A stretch of DNA of 64,000 bases from Mycobacterium dioxanotrophicus (lineage in GTDB: Bacteria; Actinomycetota; Actinomycetes; Mycobacteriales; Mycobacteriaceae), in the NCBI RefSeq assembly GCF_002157835.1, contig NZ_CP020809.1, positions 7,316,001 to 7,380,000 of the forward strand, read 5' to 3'. The translations under genes and the position numbers were made by a program. Of this stretch, positions 8,714 through 18,251 are shown piece by piece. Each line of letters opens with the position of its first letter. Position 1 is the first letter of the stretch. The notes under the pieces were generated by a model that was not told the DNA's origin, made no database searches, and saw only the letters and a program-made list of their open reading frames with translations.

Positions 8714-10690
8714 GTGACGGTAGAAGCTATCAAGTCCGGTATCGACCTGAGCCATGTCGACGCGCAGGCCCGCCCCCAGGACGATCTGTTCGGCCACGTC
8801 AACGGCCGCTGGCTGACCGACTATGACATCCCCGCCGACCGGGCCACCGACGGCGCGTTCCGGTCCCTCTATGACCGGGCCGAGGAGCAGATCCGCGATC
8901 TGATCACCCAGGCCGCACAGTCAGGGGCCGCGAACGGCACCGACGAGCAGCGCATCGGCGACCTCTACGCCAGCTTCATGGACGAGCAGACCATCGCCGC
9001 GCGCGGGCTTGCCCCGCTGCTCGACGAGCTGGCGACCATCGACGCTGCCACGACTCCCGACGAACTGGCCGGGGTGCTGGGCGCACTGCAGCGCACCGGC
9101 GTCGGCGGCGGCGCCGGCGTCTACATCGACACCGATTCCAAGGATTCGACGCGGTATCTGCTGCACGTCAGCCAGTCCGGGATCGGGCTGCCCGACGAGT
9201 CCTACTATCGCGACGAGCAGCACGCCGAGATCCTGGCGGCCTACCCGGCGCACATCGCGCGGATGTTCTCTCTCGTGTACGGCGGGGACCAGAACGAAGC
9301 GGCCGCCCGCATCGTCGCGCTGGAGACCAAGCTCGCCGCCGCGCACTGGGACGTGGTGAAGCGACGTGACGCGGACCTGACCTACAACCTGCGTACGTTC
9401 GCCGACCTGCCCGCCGACTCCCCCGGGTTCGACTGGTCGGTCTGGGTGCGTGGCCTCGGGACGACGCCGGAGGCGGTCGCCGAACTCGTGGTCCGTCAAC
9501 CCGACTACCTCACGGCCTTCGCGGCGCTGTGGTCGGGCGAGGATCTGCAGGACTGGAAGGCGTGGGCCCGCTGGCGGGTGATCCACAGCCGCGCCGGCCT
9601 GCTCACCGATGATCTGGTGGCCGAGGATTTCTCGTTCTACGGCCGCACGCTGAGCGGCACCGAGCAGATCCGCGACCGGTGGAAGCGCGCCGTGTCGGTG
9701 GTGGAGAGCCTGATGGGCGACTCCCTGGGCAAGCTCTATGTGCAGCGGCACTTTCCGCCGGAGGCCAAGGCCCGGATGGACGAGCTCGTCGCCAATCTGC
9801 GCGAGGCCTACCGCGTCAGCATCACCAACCTGGACTGGATGACGCCGGAGACCCGGGCCAAGGCGCTGGACAAGCTCGACAAGTTCACCCCGAAGATCGG
9901 CTACCCGGCGCGCTGGCGGGACTATTCCGAGCTGGTGATCGTGCGCGACGATCTGTACGGCAACTACCGGCGGGGCAACCTGATCAATTCCGACCGGGAG
10001 CTGGCCAAGCTGGGCGGGCCGGTGGACCGCGACGAGTGGTTCATGACGCCGCAGACGGTCAACGCGTACTACAACCCTGGCATGAACGAAATCGTCTTTC
10101 CCGCAGCCATTCTGCAGCCGCCGTTCTTCGACGCCGACGCGGACGACGCCGCCAACTACGGCGGTATCGGGGCCGTCATCGGTCATGAGATCGGCCACGG
10201 TTTCGACGATCAGGGCGCCAAGTACGACGGCGACGGCAATCTGGTGGATTGGTGGACCGACGCTGACCGGGCCGAATTCGGTCTCCGCACAAAGGCTTTG
10301 ATCGAGCAGTATGAGAAGTTCACGCCGCGGGCGCTGGACGCGGGCCATCACGTGAACGGCGCCTTCACCGTCGGTGAGAACATCGGTGATCTCGGCGGGC
10401 TGTCCATCGCGCTGCTGGCCTACGAGCTCTCCCTCAAGGGCGAGGAACCGCCGGTGATCGATGGACTGACCGGCGTGCAGCGGGTGTACTTCGGCTGGGC
10501 CCAGGTGTGGCGCACCAAATCTCGTGACGCCGAGGCCATCCGGCGGTTGGCGGTCGACCCGCACTCACCGCCGGAGTTCCGCTGCAACGGCGTGATCCGC
10601 AACATCGACTCGTTCTACGAGGCGTTCGAGGTGGCCGACACCGACGAGCTGTACCTGGATCCCGCCCAGCGCGTGCGCATCTGGAACTAA
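8714..10690 (+). CDS. zmp1: Zmp1, M13-family zinc metalloendopeptidase
   Basis: 658-residue neprilysin/PgPepO-like protease (M. tuberculosis Zmp1, Rv0198c, is 663). The zinc-binding HExxH is H491-E492-I-G-H495 in VIGHEIGHGFDDQGA, and the third ligand is E555 in GENIGDLGG. The substrate motif NAYYNPGMNEIVFPA precedes it, as in all M13 enzymes. The N-terminal lobe (about 1-250) closes over the active site. No signal peptide is visible at GTG 8714, as in Zmp1. It diverges from omamA with only about 66 nt between starts. It ends 145 nt before a convergent gene, with a hairpin repeat in that gap. Confidence 0.93.
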   Translation: MTVEAIKSGIDLSHVDAQARPQDDLFGHVNGRWLTDYDIPADRATDGAFRSLYDRAEEQIRDLITQAAQSGAANGTDEQRIGDLYASFMDEQTIAARGLAPLLDELATIDAATTPDELAGVLGALQRTGVGGGAGVYIDTDSKDSTRYLLHVSQSGIGLPDESYYRDEQHAEILAAYPAHIARMFSLVYGGDQNEAAARIVALETKLAAAHWDVVKRRDADLTYNLRTFADLPADSPGFDWSVWVRGLGTTPEAVAELVVRQPDYLTAFAALWSGEDLQDWKAWARWRVIHSRAGLLTDDLVAEDFSFYGRTLSGTEQIRDRWKRAVSVVESLMGDSLGKLYVQRHFPPEAKARMDELVANLREAYRVSITNLDWMTPETRAKALDKLDKFTPKIGYPARWRDYSELVIVRDDLYGNYRRGNLINSDRELAKLGGPVDRDEWFMTPQTVNAYYNPGMNEIVFPAAILQPPFFDADADDAANYGGIGAVIGHEIGHGFDDQGAKYDGDGNLVDWWTDADRAEFGLRTKALIEQYEKFTPRALDAGHHVNGAFTVGENIGDLGGLSIALLAYELSLKGEEPPVIDGLTGVQRVYFGWAQVWRTKSRDAEAIRRLAVDPHSPPEFRCNGVIRNIDSFYEAFEVADTDELYLDPAQRVRIWN

Positions 10691-10699
10691 CCTTTCCCG

Positions 10700-10740
10700 C
10701 CAGTTCTCCTGCCCAGTTCTCCCGGCGAGTTCTCCCGGCG
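10700..10740 (+). repeat. Three 13-nt tandem repeats containing AGTTCTCC
   Basis: AGTTCTCC occurs three times with 13-nt spacing (starting about 10702, 10715 and 10728), each followed by a C/G-rich triplet. The array runs straight into the hairpin repeat at 10737-10798. Confidence 0.6.
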
Positions 10741-10798
10741 AGCAGACACTTAGGTACGCGACACGCCGTGGTTGCGGTACCGCAGTGACTGCTCGCCG
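10737..10798. terminator. Palindromic intergenic repeat (GACACGCCG class) between convergent genes
   Basis: An imperfect hairpin: left arm CGGCGAGCAGACACT, right arm AGTGACTGCTCGCCG, with an inner stem GGTACGC/GCGGTACC and CGACACGCCG in the middle. It shares the arm start GAGCAGAC and the loop motif with the repeat at 38114. It lies between the stops of zmp1 and the isomerase, so a two-way terminator role is likely. There is no U-tract. Confidence 0.6.
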
Positions 10799-10835
10799 GA
10801 GAAAGCCCCGCCGGAGGAAGTCCCGCACCAGAAAG

Positions 10836-11825
10836 TCAGGAGAAGTTGGCGGCGTTGAGGGTCTCGGCGGCAACCTGCAGGCCCTCCAGCGGCCCAAAAG
10901 CCACGTCCTCATGCTCGATGTTGACCCACATGTCCGGGTCGACGCGGTGCAGCGCCGCCAGGAAGCGGGACCAGAAGTCGACGTCGTGGCCGCGGCCGAC
11001 CGCCACGAAATCCCATGCGGAGTCTTCGGGCCACTTGTTGACCACGTGCCGGCCACCGAGCCCGGTGGGGTTGAGCTCCAACGGAATTCGGGTGAACCGC
11101 TCGTCGAGCACGCCGTAGATACGGCAGTTGTCGTTGATCCGGGTGTCTTTGGCAGCGGCGTGGAAAACCAACGGGCCCAGCCAGTCGATGGCGGCGACCG
11201 GGTCGATGCCCTGCCAGAACAGGTGCGAGGGGTCCATCTCGGCGCCGACATTGGTGGCGCCGGTGCGCTCGACGAGACGCTTGAGGGTGGGCGGGTTGAA
11301 AACCAGGTTCTGCGGGTGCATTTCGATGGCGACCTTGACGCCGTTGTCGCGGGCGAGCGCGTCGATGTCGGTCCAGAACGGCACCGCGACCTCGTTCCAC
11401 TGGTAGTCCAGTGAGTCCAGATATCCAGAGTCCCAGGTGTTGACGTTCCACGCCGGCCACTGCCCACCCGGATGTGCCTGCGGCAGACCGGACATGGTGA
11501 CCACGCGGTCCACTCCGAGCAGCCCGGCGACGCGGATGGCGTTGCGCAGGTCTTCGGCGTCCTCGGGTCCCACCTGTGGGTCGGGGTGCAGCGGATTGCC
11601 GTTGCAGTTCAGCCCGGCGATCTCGATGCCGGTGCCGTCGAAGGTGGACAGGTAGGCCGCGGGAGATACGGCACCGGAGAGCAGCTCGGCCACCGGCAGG
11701 TGTGGCGTAGGCAGGAATCCGCCCGCGTTGATCTCGGCGCCGGTCAGGCCGAGTGAGCCGATGACCTCCAGCGCCTCGGGCAGCGACTTGTCGTGCAGGA
11801 TCGCGGTGTACACGCCGAGCTTCAC
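10836..11825 (-). CDS. Sugar phosphate isomerase/epimerase (TIM barrel)
   Basis: 329 residues of the xylose-isomerase-like TIM-barrel family. Metal-site segments are visible: KVAIEMHPQNLVF (Glu), NVGAEMDPSHLFWQG (Asp/His), VFHAAAKDT (His/Lys) and MWVNIEHEDV (Glu). This layout fits an IolE/IolI- or hydroxypyruvate/ketose-isomerase-like enzyme with a divalent metal; the exact sugar cannot be read. The GTG start has AGGGA upstream. It is divergent from a LacI regulator with a tandem operator between them, so it is probably the regulated gene. No transporter is adjacent. Confidence 0.8.
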   Translation of the reverse strand: MKLGVYTAILHDKSLPEALEVIGSLGLTGAEINAGGFLPTPHLPVAELLSGAVSPAAYLSTFDGTGIEIAGLNCNGNPLHPDPQVGPEDAEDLRNAIRVAGLLGVDRVVTMSGLPQAHPGGQWPAWNVNTWDSGYLDSLDYQWNEVAVPFWTDIDALARDNGVKVAIEMHPQNLVFNPPTLKRLVERTGATNVGAEMDPSHLFWQGIDPVAAIDWLGPLVFHAAAKDTRINDNCRIYGVLDERFTRIPLELNPTGLGGRHVVNKWPEDSAWDFVAVGRGHDVDFWSRFLAALHRVDPDMWVNIEHEDVAFGPLEGLQVAAETLNAANFS

Positions 11826-11840
11826 AGTGAGTCCCTTCGC

Positions 11841-11867
11841 TTAAACCGATCTATTAGACCGGTCTAA
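11841..11867. promoter_or_regulatory. Tandem LacI-type operator
   Basis: A perfect 14-bp palindrome TTAGACCGGTCTAA (11854-11867) is preceded directly by a close copy, TTAAACCGATCTAT (11841-11854), which matches it at 11 of 14 positions. The copies are 13 bp apart and share one base. A central CG dyad is typical of LacI-family sites. They lie between the isomerase start (11825) and the lacI-like start (11923). Confidence 0.75.
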
Positions 11868-11922
11868 GTCCGATACTATGGGCGCCGCCGCAGCATCATG
11901 TCAAGACCGTGAAGGGAGCCGG

Positions 11923-12918
11923 ATGCCAGCCAGCCGCGATCAGCCGACGATGCAGGACATCGCCGACAAGGTCGGTGTGTCCAAGGCGTCGGTGTCGCTG
12001 GTGTTCCGCAACGCGCCCGGACCGAGCGCTCAGACGCGCAAACGCGTGCTGGCAGCGGCCGACGAGCTGGGCTACCGGGTCAATCGCGCGGCGGCGCTCA
12101 TGACGGCCAAGCGCACCCACCTGATCGGCGTTGCCGCCAACATCCGCAGCCCCTTTCAGGCCGAACTGGTCGAGGACATCGTGGCCGAAGCCGCCGCGTT
12201 CGACTACGAGGTGGTGCTGGGCGCGGTCACCGCAACACATCCCGAAGCGGCCGTCGTGGACACCCTGCTGAGCTTCCGCTGCGAGGCCTTGATCCTGCTC
12301 GGCCCCGAGCTCGACGACCCGCACCTGGCCGACGCCGCCCGTCGCGCGCCCGTGGTGGTGGTCGGGCGCCGGACCTCGTGCCCCGAGGTCGACGTGGTCC
12401 GCACAGCCGACGGGCGCGGCATCGGTGGGGTCGTCGACCATCTGGTCGCCCTCGGCCATCGGCGCATCACGCATCTCAGCGGCGGAACCGGGACCATCCC
12501 CGCCGACCGCAAAGCGGGGTACACGCGCGCCATGAAACGCCACGGCCTGTCCGCCGAGATCGACGTCATCGACGGCGATCTCACCGAGAGCGCGGGGATC
12601 CACGCCGCGCAGGTGCTGCTGCAGCGGCCCGAGCGTCCCACTGCCGTGGTGGCCGCCAACGACCGCAGCGCCATCGGGTTGATGGACCACCTGCTGCGGG
12701 CAGGGGTCGCGGTGCCTCGTGACATCGCGATCACCGGCTACGACGACAGTGTGCTGGCCCGGCTGGCCCACATCGACCTGACCACGGTCAGTCAGGAGCC
12801 CCGGCAGCAAGCCCTCAGCGCCGTTGAGGCAATCGTCGACCGCCTCGACAACGGCCGCACCGAACGGCTCGACGTGGTGCTCGAACCGCGTTTGGTGGTG
12901 CGGCGTACGACCGGCTGA
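11923..12918 (+). CDS. LacI-family transcriptional regulator
   Basis: 331 residues. The N-terminal LacI helix-turn-helix reads TMQDIADKVGVSKASVSLVF, with the hinge region after LGYRVNRAAALM. The periplasmic-binding-protein-like effector domain (about 65-330) includes the family motifs RRITHLSGGTG, AVVAANDRSAIGLM and ITGYDDSVLARL. ATG 11923 has AAGGGAG upstream; TACTAT at 11874 is a possible -10 box. It is likely a repressor of the divergent sugar isomerase and of itself through the tandem palindrome, with a sugar as ligand (inferred). It converges on the L,D-transpeptidase with a 6-nt gap. Confidence 0.9.
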   Translation: MPASRDQPTMQDIADKVGVSKASVSLVFRNAPGPSAQTRKRVLAAADELGYRVNRAAALMTAKRTHLIGVAANIRSPFQAELVEDIVAEAAAFDYEVVLGAVTATHPEAAVVDTLLSFRCEALILLGPELDDPHLADAARRAPVVVVGRRTSCPEVDVVRTADGRGIGGVVDHLVALGHRRITHLSGGTGTIPADRKAGYTRAMKRHGLSAEIDVIDGDLTESAGIHAAQVLLQRPERPTAVVAANDRSAIGLMDHLLRAGVAVPRDIAITGYDDSVLARLAHIDLTTVSQEPRQQALSAVEAIVDRLDNGRTERLDVVLEPRLVVRRTTG

Positions 12919-12924
12919 CCCGAA

Positions 12925-13938
12925 CTAGAAAATCTGCCAGTCGGAAGCGCCGTCGGGCTGGTTGTACAGGCCCGTGGAGTTCTTGATGACGACCGGGTCA
13001 CCGCTGCCGAAGTTGTCGTAGAACCACTGCGCGTTCTCCGGACTGAGGTTGATGCAACCGTGGCTCACGTTGCGCTTGCCCTGATCGGCCACCGACCACG
13101 GGGCGCTGTGCACGAACGCGCCGCTGTTGTCGATGCGGACCGCGTCCTGCACCGTCAGCTTGTAGCCCTCGGGCGACGTGTTGGGCACGCCGTAGGTGGC
13201 CGAATCCATGACGATGCTGGGGAACTTCTCCAGCACGTAGTAGGTGCCGTTCTTGGTCTCGTGCTTGCCGTCGGGCTTGCCCATCGACACGGGGAAGGTC
13301 TTCTCCAGCTTCCCGTTGCGCATCACCTGCATCTGGTGGGCCTTGTCGTCGACGGTGGCCACCAGGTAGTCACCCACGCGGAAGCTGGACTTGGTGCCGC
13401 CCGCGTCGATGTTCACCACCGTGTTGGACGGCCAGAAGTCCTGCGGCCGCCAGCGCACCTGGGTGTCGTTGACCCAGTAGAACCGGCCGGGCACCGGCGG
13501 GTTCGACGAGATGTGGATGGCGTCCTCGGCGAGCTTCTTGTCGGCGATGGGCCGCTGGAACTGGATGTAGATCGGCTTGGCGACGCCCACCATGGACCCG
13601 TTGACCGGGTTGAAGGACGGCGGCAGGAACACCGGCTCGCCCGTGTACGGGGTCGGGTTCTGGCCGGCCGGGGTACCCGAGGGGATCACCGCGGGGGCGC
13701 CGTAGTTGGTGACCGACGGCGGAACGGCGGCCGGTTGCGCAGCCGGGGCCAGCGGATCGGCCGCGGCGGCGGGGTCGGGCGCAGGCAGCACGCCTGGAGG
13801 TGGCGGCGGGAAAGCTGGGTCCACGGGCGCCGGTGGCACGTCGGGATCCGCCAGCGCGGACGGGCTCAACACGAGTCCGCCGACCAATCCCGCGGCCATG
13901 AAAACGGTGATCAGTCTGCGTTTTGCCGATTTCGGCAT
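12925..13938 (-). CDS. ldtE: L,D-transpeptidase (Rv0192/LdtMt4 type)
   Basis: 337-residue secreted peptidoglycan cross-linking enzyme that forms 3-3 meso-DAP links and is carbapenem-sensitive. It has a signal peptide (to about A30), a Pro/Ala-rich linker (about 31-90), an Ig-like domain (about 95-190) and a YkuD catalytic domain (about 195-320). The catalytic motif is [10 protein letters not shown] with C295 and H293. No lipobox is seen. Position between zmp1 and an Rv0191-like MFS gene matches Rv0192, called LdtE in M. smegmatis as I recall; the symbol rests on synteny. GGAGG precedes ATG 13938. Confidence 0.87.
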   Translation of the reverse strand: MPKSAKRRLITVFMAAGLVGGLVLSPSALADPDVPPAPVDPAFPPPPPGVLPAPDPAAAADPLAPAAQPAAVPPSVTNYGAPAVIPSGTPAGQNPTPYTGEPVFLPPSFNPVNGSMVGVAKPIYIQFQRPIADKKLAEDAIHISSNPPVPGRFYWVNDTQVRWRPQDFWPSNTVVNIDAGGTKSSFRVGDYLVATVDDKAHQMQVMRNGKLEKTFPVSMGKPDGKHETKNGTYYVLEKFPSIVMDSATYGVPNTSPEGYKLTVQDAVRIDNSGAFVHSAPWSVADQGKRNVSHGCINLSPENAQWFYDNFGSGDPVVIKNSTGLYNQPDGASDWQIF

Positions 13939-14080
13939 AGATAACCTCCAGACAGCAGAACTTTCTCCAGTGTCGCACAGCGCGGAGACCAGCTACTGCC
14001 GCGAGAGGCCTTCACACCCCGACCCCGGCCGTATCCACGGCGCTGAACTGCACTGTCAGTCGGCGCAGACGTGTCCGGCG

Positions 14081-15307
14081 TTACTTCTCGGTGGTTGCGC
14101 AGGAAACCTTGAACACGTCGCGGGTGGCCAGTACTCCGACCATCGCGACGACGATCAACGCCGCCGAGGCGGCGATCATGACGGCCAGGCCGGCGTTGTC
14201 GAAGAGCACGCCACCGACCAGGGAGCCGGCCATGATGCCCACCTGGAAGGCGGCCACGTAGCGGCCGGACGCGCCGTCGGGATCCTCGGGTGATGTGCGC
14301 ATCGCCGAGGCTTGCAGCATGGGTGGCAATGCGGTCGACGCCGCGCCCCACAACACCATGGCTGCCACCCCGACCAGCACCGTCAGCGTGCCTGCGGCGC
14401 TGTCGAACGCCAGCGTCGTCAACGCCGCCAGCGCGGCGGCCAGCGCGGCCAGACACGCCACCACCGAGGCCTTGGGCCAGTGGTCCAGCGGCCGCGCCAT
14501 GGCCGCCATCGCGATCAGTCCGGCGACGCCGTAGCCGGCGAGCAGCCAGGCCAAGTGCGGTCCGTGCACACCCACCACGTCGCGGATGATCACCACGATG
14601 AACGTATAGGCGATGAAATGCCCGGTGACGCCGATGAGTGTCAGCCCGGACAGCGTCATCAACCGGCCGTTGTGGCGGTGCACCTGGCGGGCAGGCACGT
14701 CGTCGCGGGCCACCGGCATCGGCGGCAAGATCACCCAGGCCGCCAGCGCCACCGCCGCTGCGGCGCCTGCCACCACCGCCACGGCCATCCGCCAGCCCCA
14801 CAACTCGCTCATCGCCGCGGTCAGCGGGTTGCCCGCCACCAGGGCCAGGCCGGTACCGACGTAGACCGCCGCGGTGGCCCGGCCGGCGTGGCTGGGCGGT
14901 ACCAGCCGCGCTCCGATGGGCGCGATCACCGACCACATCAGACCGTGGGTCAGCGCGCACAGCACGCGCCCGCCGGCCAGCACCGCGAAGTTCGGGGCGA
15001 TGGCCGAAATGGCTTGCGAGACGGTCAGGCACACCAGCGTCGCGAGCAGGGTGCGACGCCGCGGCCAGGACGCGGTCAGCCGCACCAGGGCGACCGTCGT
15101 CACCGCCGCGACCAGCGCGTAGCAGGCCATCAGACTGCCGACCAGCCCTTCACTGACCCGCAGATCCGCGGCGATCACCGGCAGCGCGCCGACCGGGAGG
15201 ATCTCGGCGGTGACGTAGATGAAGGACGCTGCGGCCAGCACCGTGAGCGATGCGGCGACGCGCACCGTCCACGGGCCTGTGGATGTCGACGACAGCTCGA
15301 CGGTCAT
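14081..15307 (-). CDS. MFS drug efflux transporter (Rv0191-like)
   Basis: 408-residue major-facilitator exporter with 12 predicted membrane helices. The first helix contains YVTAEILPVGALPVIAADL, the pattern of the DHA1 chloramphenicol/arabinose-efflux (AraJ/CmlR) group, and VALVRLTASWPRRRTLL is the loop 2-3 motif. Rv0191 in the same place in M. tuberculosis is a putative efflux pump. Start ATG 15307 was chosen because upstream codons overlap the promoter of the divergent PPOX gene. The substrate is unknown. 142 nt separate it from the downstream transpeptidase gene, so co-transcription is uncertain. Confidence 0.87.
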   Translation of the reverse strand: MTVELSSTSTGPWTVRVAASLTVLAAASFIYVTAEILPVGALPVIAADLRVSEGLVGSLMACYALVAAVTTVALVRLTASWPRRRTLLATLVCLTVSQAISAIAPNFAVLAGGRVLCALTHGLMWSVIAPIGARLVPPSHAGRATAAVYVGTGLALVAGNPLTAAMSELWGWRMAVAVVAGAAAAVALAAWVILPPMPVARDDVPARQVHRHNGRLMTLSGLTLIGVTGHFIAYTFIVVIIRDVVGVHGPHLAWLLAGYGVAGLIAMAAMARPLDHWPKASVVACLAALAAALAALTTLAFDSAAGTLTVLVGVAAMVLWGAASTALPPMLQASAMRTSPEDPDGASGRYVAAFQVGIMAGSLVGGVLFDNAGLAVMIAASAALIVVAMVGVLATRDVFKVSCATTEK

Positions 15308-15371
15308 GGTGGGATGCCACGGTAACGGCTTGGCGTTGCAGTTTCGGACAACCGAACCGAAGGGATGCGTA

Positions 15372-15761
15372 ATGGTTGCTGTACCGGATGGGTTTGAAGA
15401 CCTGCTCGATCGGCCGTTGTTCGGCCATCTGGCCACCACCCGGCCCGACGGCACGGCCCAGGTGAACCCGATGTGGTTCGACTGGGACGGCTCACGGCTG
15501 CGTTTCACCCACACCACCAAGCGGCAGAAGTACCGCAACATCACGGCGCAGCCCGCGGTGGCGATGTCGATCCACGATCCCGACAATCCGTACCGCTACC
15601 TGGAGGTTCGCGGTGTGGTCGAGGAGATCGTGCCGGATCCGAAGGCGGAGTTCTTCCTCAAGCTCAACGACCGCTACAGCGGATCGCTGACCGAGGTTCC
15701 GGCCGACGTCGCCGACCGCGTGGTCTTGGTGGTGCGCCCGACGCTCTACAGCAAGCACTAG
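15372..15761 (+). CDS. PPOX-class flavin/F420-dependent enzyme
   Basis: 129 residues, a single split-barrel domain of the pyridoxamine-phosphate-oxidase-like superfamily. Typical segments are GHLATTRPDGTAQVNPMWFDWDG, HTTKRQKYRNI and RYLEVRGVVEEI. Mycobacteria have many such proteins, most using coenzyme F420 as a reductase cofactor and some binding FMN. The conserved KRQKYRNI phosphate-contact stretch argues for a functional cofactor site, but the substrate cannot be read. ATG 15372 has AAGGGA upstream. It is divergent from the MFS gene and followed on the same strand by the thiamine-binding-like gene. Confidence 0.85.
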   Translation: MVAVPDGFEDLLDRPLFGHLATTRPDGTAQVNPMWFDWDGSRLRFTHTTKRQKYRNITAQPAVAMSIHDPDNPYRYLEVRGVVEEIVPDPKAEFFLKLNDRYSGSLTEVPADVADRVVLVVRPTLYSKH

Positions 15762-15843
15762 GCCGTCCTAACGCCGAGTTCGACGCAAACGTCGCTCGAA
15801 TCGCCCGGTGACAACACTTTCGTCGGGCTCGCGGACGGCCGCG

Positions 15844-15849
15844 CAGAAT
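15844..15849 (+). promoter_or_regulatory. Possible -10 box, leaderless start
   Basis: CAGAAT (NANNNT) lies 7 nt before ATG 15857, and no ribosome site is present. Confidence 0.35.
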
Positions 15850-15856
15850 TGACGAC

Positions 15857-16156
15857 ATGATTGTCGCCTTCAGTGTCAGCCCGATGGGCGGTGACGAGTC
15901 CGGTGGTGTCGGCGCCGCCGTGGCCGAAGCCGTCCGGGTGGTCCGCGAGTCAGGCCTGCCGAATGAGACCAACGCGATGTTCACCAACATCGAGGGTGAG
16001 TGGGACGAGGTCATGCCGGTGGTCAAACGGGCCGTCGAAGCCGTGGCCGCGGTGTCGTCGCGCGTCAGCCTGGTGCTCAAGGCCGACATCCGCCCGGGCT
16101 ACACCGGTCAGCTCACCGCGAAGGTCGAACGCATCGAGCGCGAGCTCGGAAGCTAG
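15857..16156 (+). CDS. Thiamine-binding-like MTH1187/YkoF family protein
   Basis: 99 residues forming one ferredoxin-like MTH1187 domain: [20 protein letters not shown] at the start, [20 protein letters not shown] in the middle and [17 protein letters not shown] near the end. Family members bind thiamine or thiamine-like ligands as tetramers and are small cytosolic proteins; no catalytic role is known. The gene may be leaderless. It converges on ricR with the two stop codons overlapping by 4 nt. Confidence 0.8.
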   Translation: MIVAFSVSPMGGDESGGVGAAVAEAVRVVRESGLPNETNAMFTNIEGEWDEVMPVVKRAVEAVAAVSSRVSLVLKADIRPGYTGQLTAKVERIERELGS

Positions 16157-16458
16157 GACCGCACCAGCCGTGCGATCGCGGCCGAGGCCTCGGCGAGTTT
16201 GGCGTCGGCCTGCTCGCCACCCTCCGCCACGGCCTGGGTGACGCAGTGGCCGAGGTGTTCGTCGAGCAGCCCCAGCGCCACCGATTGCAACGCACTGTTG
16301 ACGGCGCTGATCTGGGTGAGGACGTCGATGCAGTACTTGTCCTCTTCGATCATTTTCGCGATCCCGCGGACCTGCCCCTCGATCCGGCGCAGCCGTTTGG
16401 CGTAGTTGTCCTTCTGGGGCGAGTATCCATGCACCCCAGAGCCCTCAGCCACATCCAT
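16153..16458 (-). CDS. ricR: RicR, copper-sensing CsoR-family repressor
   Basis: 101-residue all-helical CsoR/RicR repressor that releases DNA on Cu(I) binding. The family signature [22 protein letters not shown] is present, with the Cu ligands Cys (KYC) and the HLGHC motif (HxxxC). Location next to ilvD and an Rv0191-like gene matches Rv0190, the regulated-in-copper repressor controlling metallothionein and multicopper-oxidase genes elsewhere in the genome. An exact RicR-type operator lies 16 nt upstream of the start, so autoregulation is expected. Confidence 0.92.
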   Translation of the reverse strand: MDVAEGSGVHGYSPQKDNYAKRLRRIEGQVRGIAKMIEEDKYCIDVLTQISAVNSALQSVALGLLDEHLGHCVTQAVAEGGEQADAKLAEASAAIARLVRS

Positions 16459-16474
16459 CAGACCAGCATACCGG

Positions 16475-16489
16475 TACCCCTCCGGGGTA
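16475..16489. promoter_or_regulatory. RicR operator TACCC-N5-GGGTA
   Basis: TACCCCTCCGGGGTA fits the published RicR palindrome TACCC-N5-GGGTA exactly and is itself a near-perfect dyad. It is 16 nt upstream of ricR and 47 nt upstream of ilvD, so it could influence both divergent genes. Confidence 0.85.
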
Positions 16490-16536
16490 TGAATACTGGT
16501 TTGGCCGGGAGAAACGGCACGCGGCATACTGCTTCC

Positions 16537-18240
16537 ATGCCCTCCTCGGAAACTCCTGATATCAAGCCGCGCAGCCGCGACGTCACCGACGGCCTGGAGA
16601 AGGCCGCAGCCCGCGGCATGCTGCGCGCGGTAGGGATGGGCGACGACGACTGGGTCAAACCGCAGATCGGCGTCGGGTCGTCGTGGAACGAGATCACCCC
16701 GTGCAACATGTCGCTGCAGCGCCTCGCGCAGTCGGTCAAGGACGGTGTGCACGCCGCAGGTGGGTACCCGCTGGAGTTCGGCACCATCTCGGTGTCCGAC
16801 GGCATCTCGATGGGCCACGAAGGTATGCACTTCTCGCTGGTGTCCCGCGAGGTGATCGCCGACAGCGTCGAGACCGTCATCCAGGCCGAGCGCCTCGACG
16901 GCAGCGTGCTGCTGGCCGGCTGCGACAAGTCGATCCCCGGCATGCTGATGGCGGCCGCGCGACTGAACCTGGCGAGCGTCTTCTTCTACAACGGCTCGAT
17001 CATGCCCGGCGTCGCGAAGTTGACCGACGGCACCGAGAAGGAAGTCACGATCATCGACGCCTTCGAGGCGGTCGGCGCGTGCGCCCGCGGGCTGATGTCG
17101 CGTGAGGACGTCGACATCATCGAGCGCGCCATCTGTCCGGGTGAGGGTGCGTGTGGCGGCATGTACACCGCGAACACCATGGCTTCGGCGGCCGAGGCCC
17201 TCGGCATGTCGTTGCCGGGCAGTGCATCTCCCGTCGCCATCGACAAGCGGCGCGACGAGTTCGCCCGCAGGTCGGGCGAAGCGGTCGTCGAAATGCTGCG
17301 CCGCGGCATCACCGCCCGCGACATCTTGACCAAGGAGGCGTTCGAGAACGCCATCGCCGTGGTCATGGCCTTCGGCGGGTCCACCAACGCGGTGCTGCAC
17401 CTGCTGGCCATCGCCCGCGAGGCCGAGGTCGAGCTGACGCTGGCCGATTTCACCCGCATCGGCGCCAAGGTGCCGCACCTGGCGGACGTCAAGCCGTTCG
17501 GTCGCCACGTCATGAAGGATGTCGACGAGATCGGCGGCGTGCCCGTGGTGATGCGCGCGCTGCTGGATGCCGGTCTGCTGCACGGGGATTGCCTGACGGT
17601 CACCGGCAAGACGATGGCCGAGAACCTCGCCCACATCGCGCCGCCCGATCCGGACGGCAAGGTGCTGCGCGCGATGAACAACCCTATCCATCCCACGGGC
17701 GGCATCACGATCCTGCACGGGTCGCTGGCCCCCGAGGGTGCCGTGGTCAAGTCCGCGGGCTTCGACTCCGACGTGTTCGAAGGCACCGCACGGGTTTTCG
17801 AGCGTGAGCGCGCGGCGCTGGACGCTCTGGAAGACGGCACCATCACCCACGGCGACGTCGTGGTCATCCGCTACGAGGGCCCCAAGGGCGGCCCGGGTAT
17901 GCGCGAGATGCTGGCCATCACCGGCGCGATCAAGGGCGCCGGGCTGGGCAAGGACGTGCTGCTGATGACCGACGGCCGGTTCTCCGGCGGGACGACGGGT
18001 CTGTGCGTCGGGCACATCGCACCGGAGGCCGTCGACGGCGGTCCGATCGCATTCGTGCGCGACGGTGACCGGATCCGCCTCGACGTCGCCAACGGCACGC
18101 TCGACATCCTCGTCGACGAGGCTGAACTCGCCGGGCGCAAGGACGGCTGGCAGCCGCTGCCCCCGACGTACACCACCGGCGTGCTGGCCAAGTACACCAA
18201 GCTGGTGCAGTCCGCCGCCGTCGGCGCCGTCTGCACGTAG
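16537..18240 (+). CDS. ilvD: Dihydroxy-acid dehydratase
   Basis: 567-residue cytosolic Fe-S enzyme of branched-chain amino acid and pantothenate synthesis. It dehydrates 2,3-dihydroxy-isovalerate and -methylvalerate to the keto acids. IlvD hallmarks are in order: [44 protein letters not shown] (cluster Cys), [13 protein letters not shown] and [20 protein letters not shown]. Full length, no breaks. CATACT lies 6 nt before ATG 16537, compatible with a leaderless start. It is divergent from ricR, as in M. tuberculosis (Rv0189c/Rv0190), and may respond to copper through the shared operator because its Fe-S cluster is copper-sensitive (inference). Confidence 0.95.
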   Translation: MPSSETPDIKPRSRDVTDGLEKAAARGMLRAVGMGDDDWVKPQIGVGSSWNEITPCNMSLQRLAQSVKDGVHAAGGYPLEFGTISVSDGISMGHEGMHFSLVSREVIADSVETVIQAERLDGSVLLAGCDKSIPGMLMAAARLNLASVFFYNGSIMPGVAKLTDGTEKEVTIIDAFEAVGACARGLMSREDVDIIERAICPGEGACGGMYTANTMASAAEALGMSLPGSASPVAIDKRRDEFARRSGEAVVEMLRRGITARDILTKEAFENAIAVVMAFGGSTNAVLHLLAIAREAEVELTLADFTRIGAKVPHLADVKPFGRHVMKDVDEIGGVPVVMRALLDAGLLHGDCLTVTGKTMAENLAHIAPPDPDGKVLRAMNNPIHPTGGITILHGSLAPEGAVVKSAGFDSDVFEGTARVFERERAALDALEDGTITHGDVVVIRYEGPKGGPGMREMLAITGAIKGAGLGKDVLLMTDGRFSGGTTGLCVGHIAPEAVDGGPIAFVRDGDRIRLDVANGTLDILVDEAELAGRKDGWQPLPPTYTTGVLAKYTKLVQSAAVGAVCT

Positions 18241-18251
18241 GGGGTCCCCTG

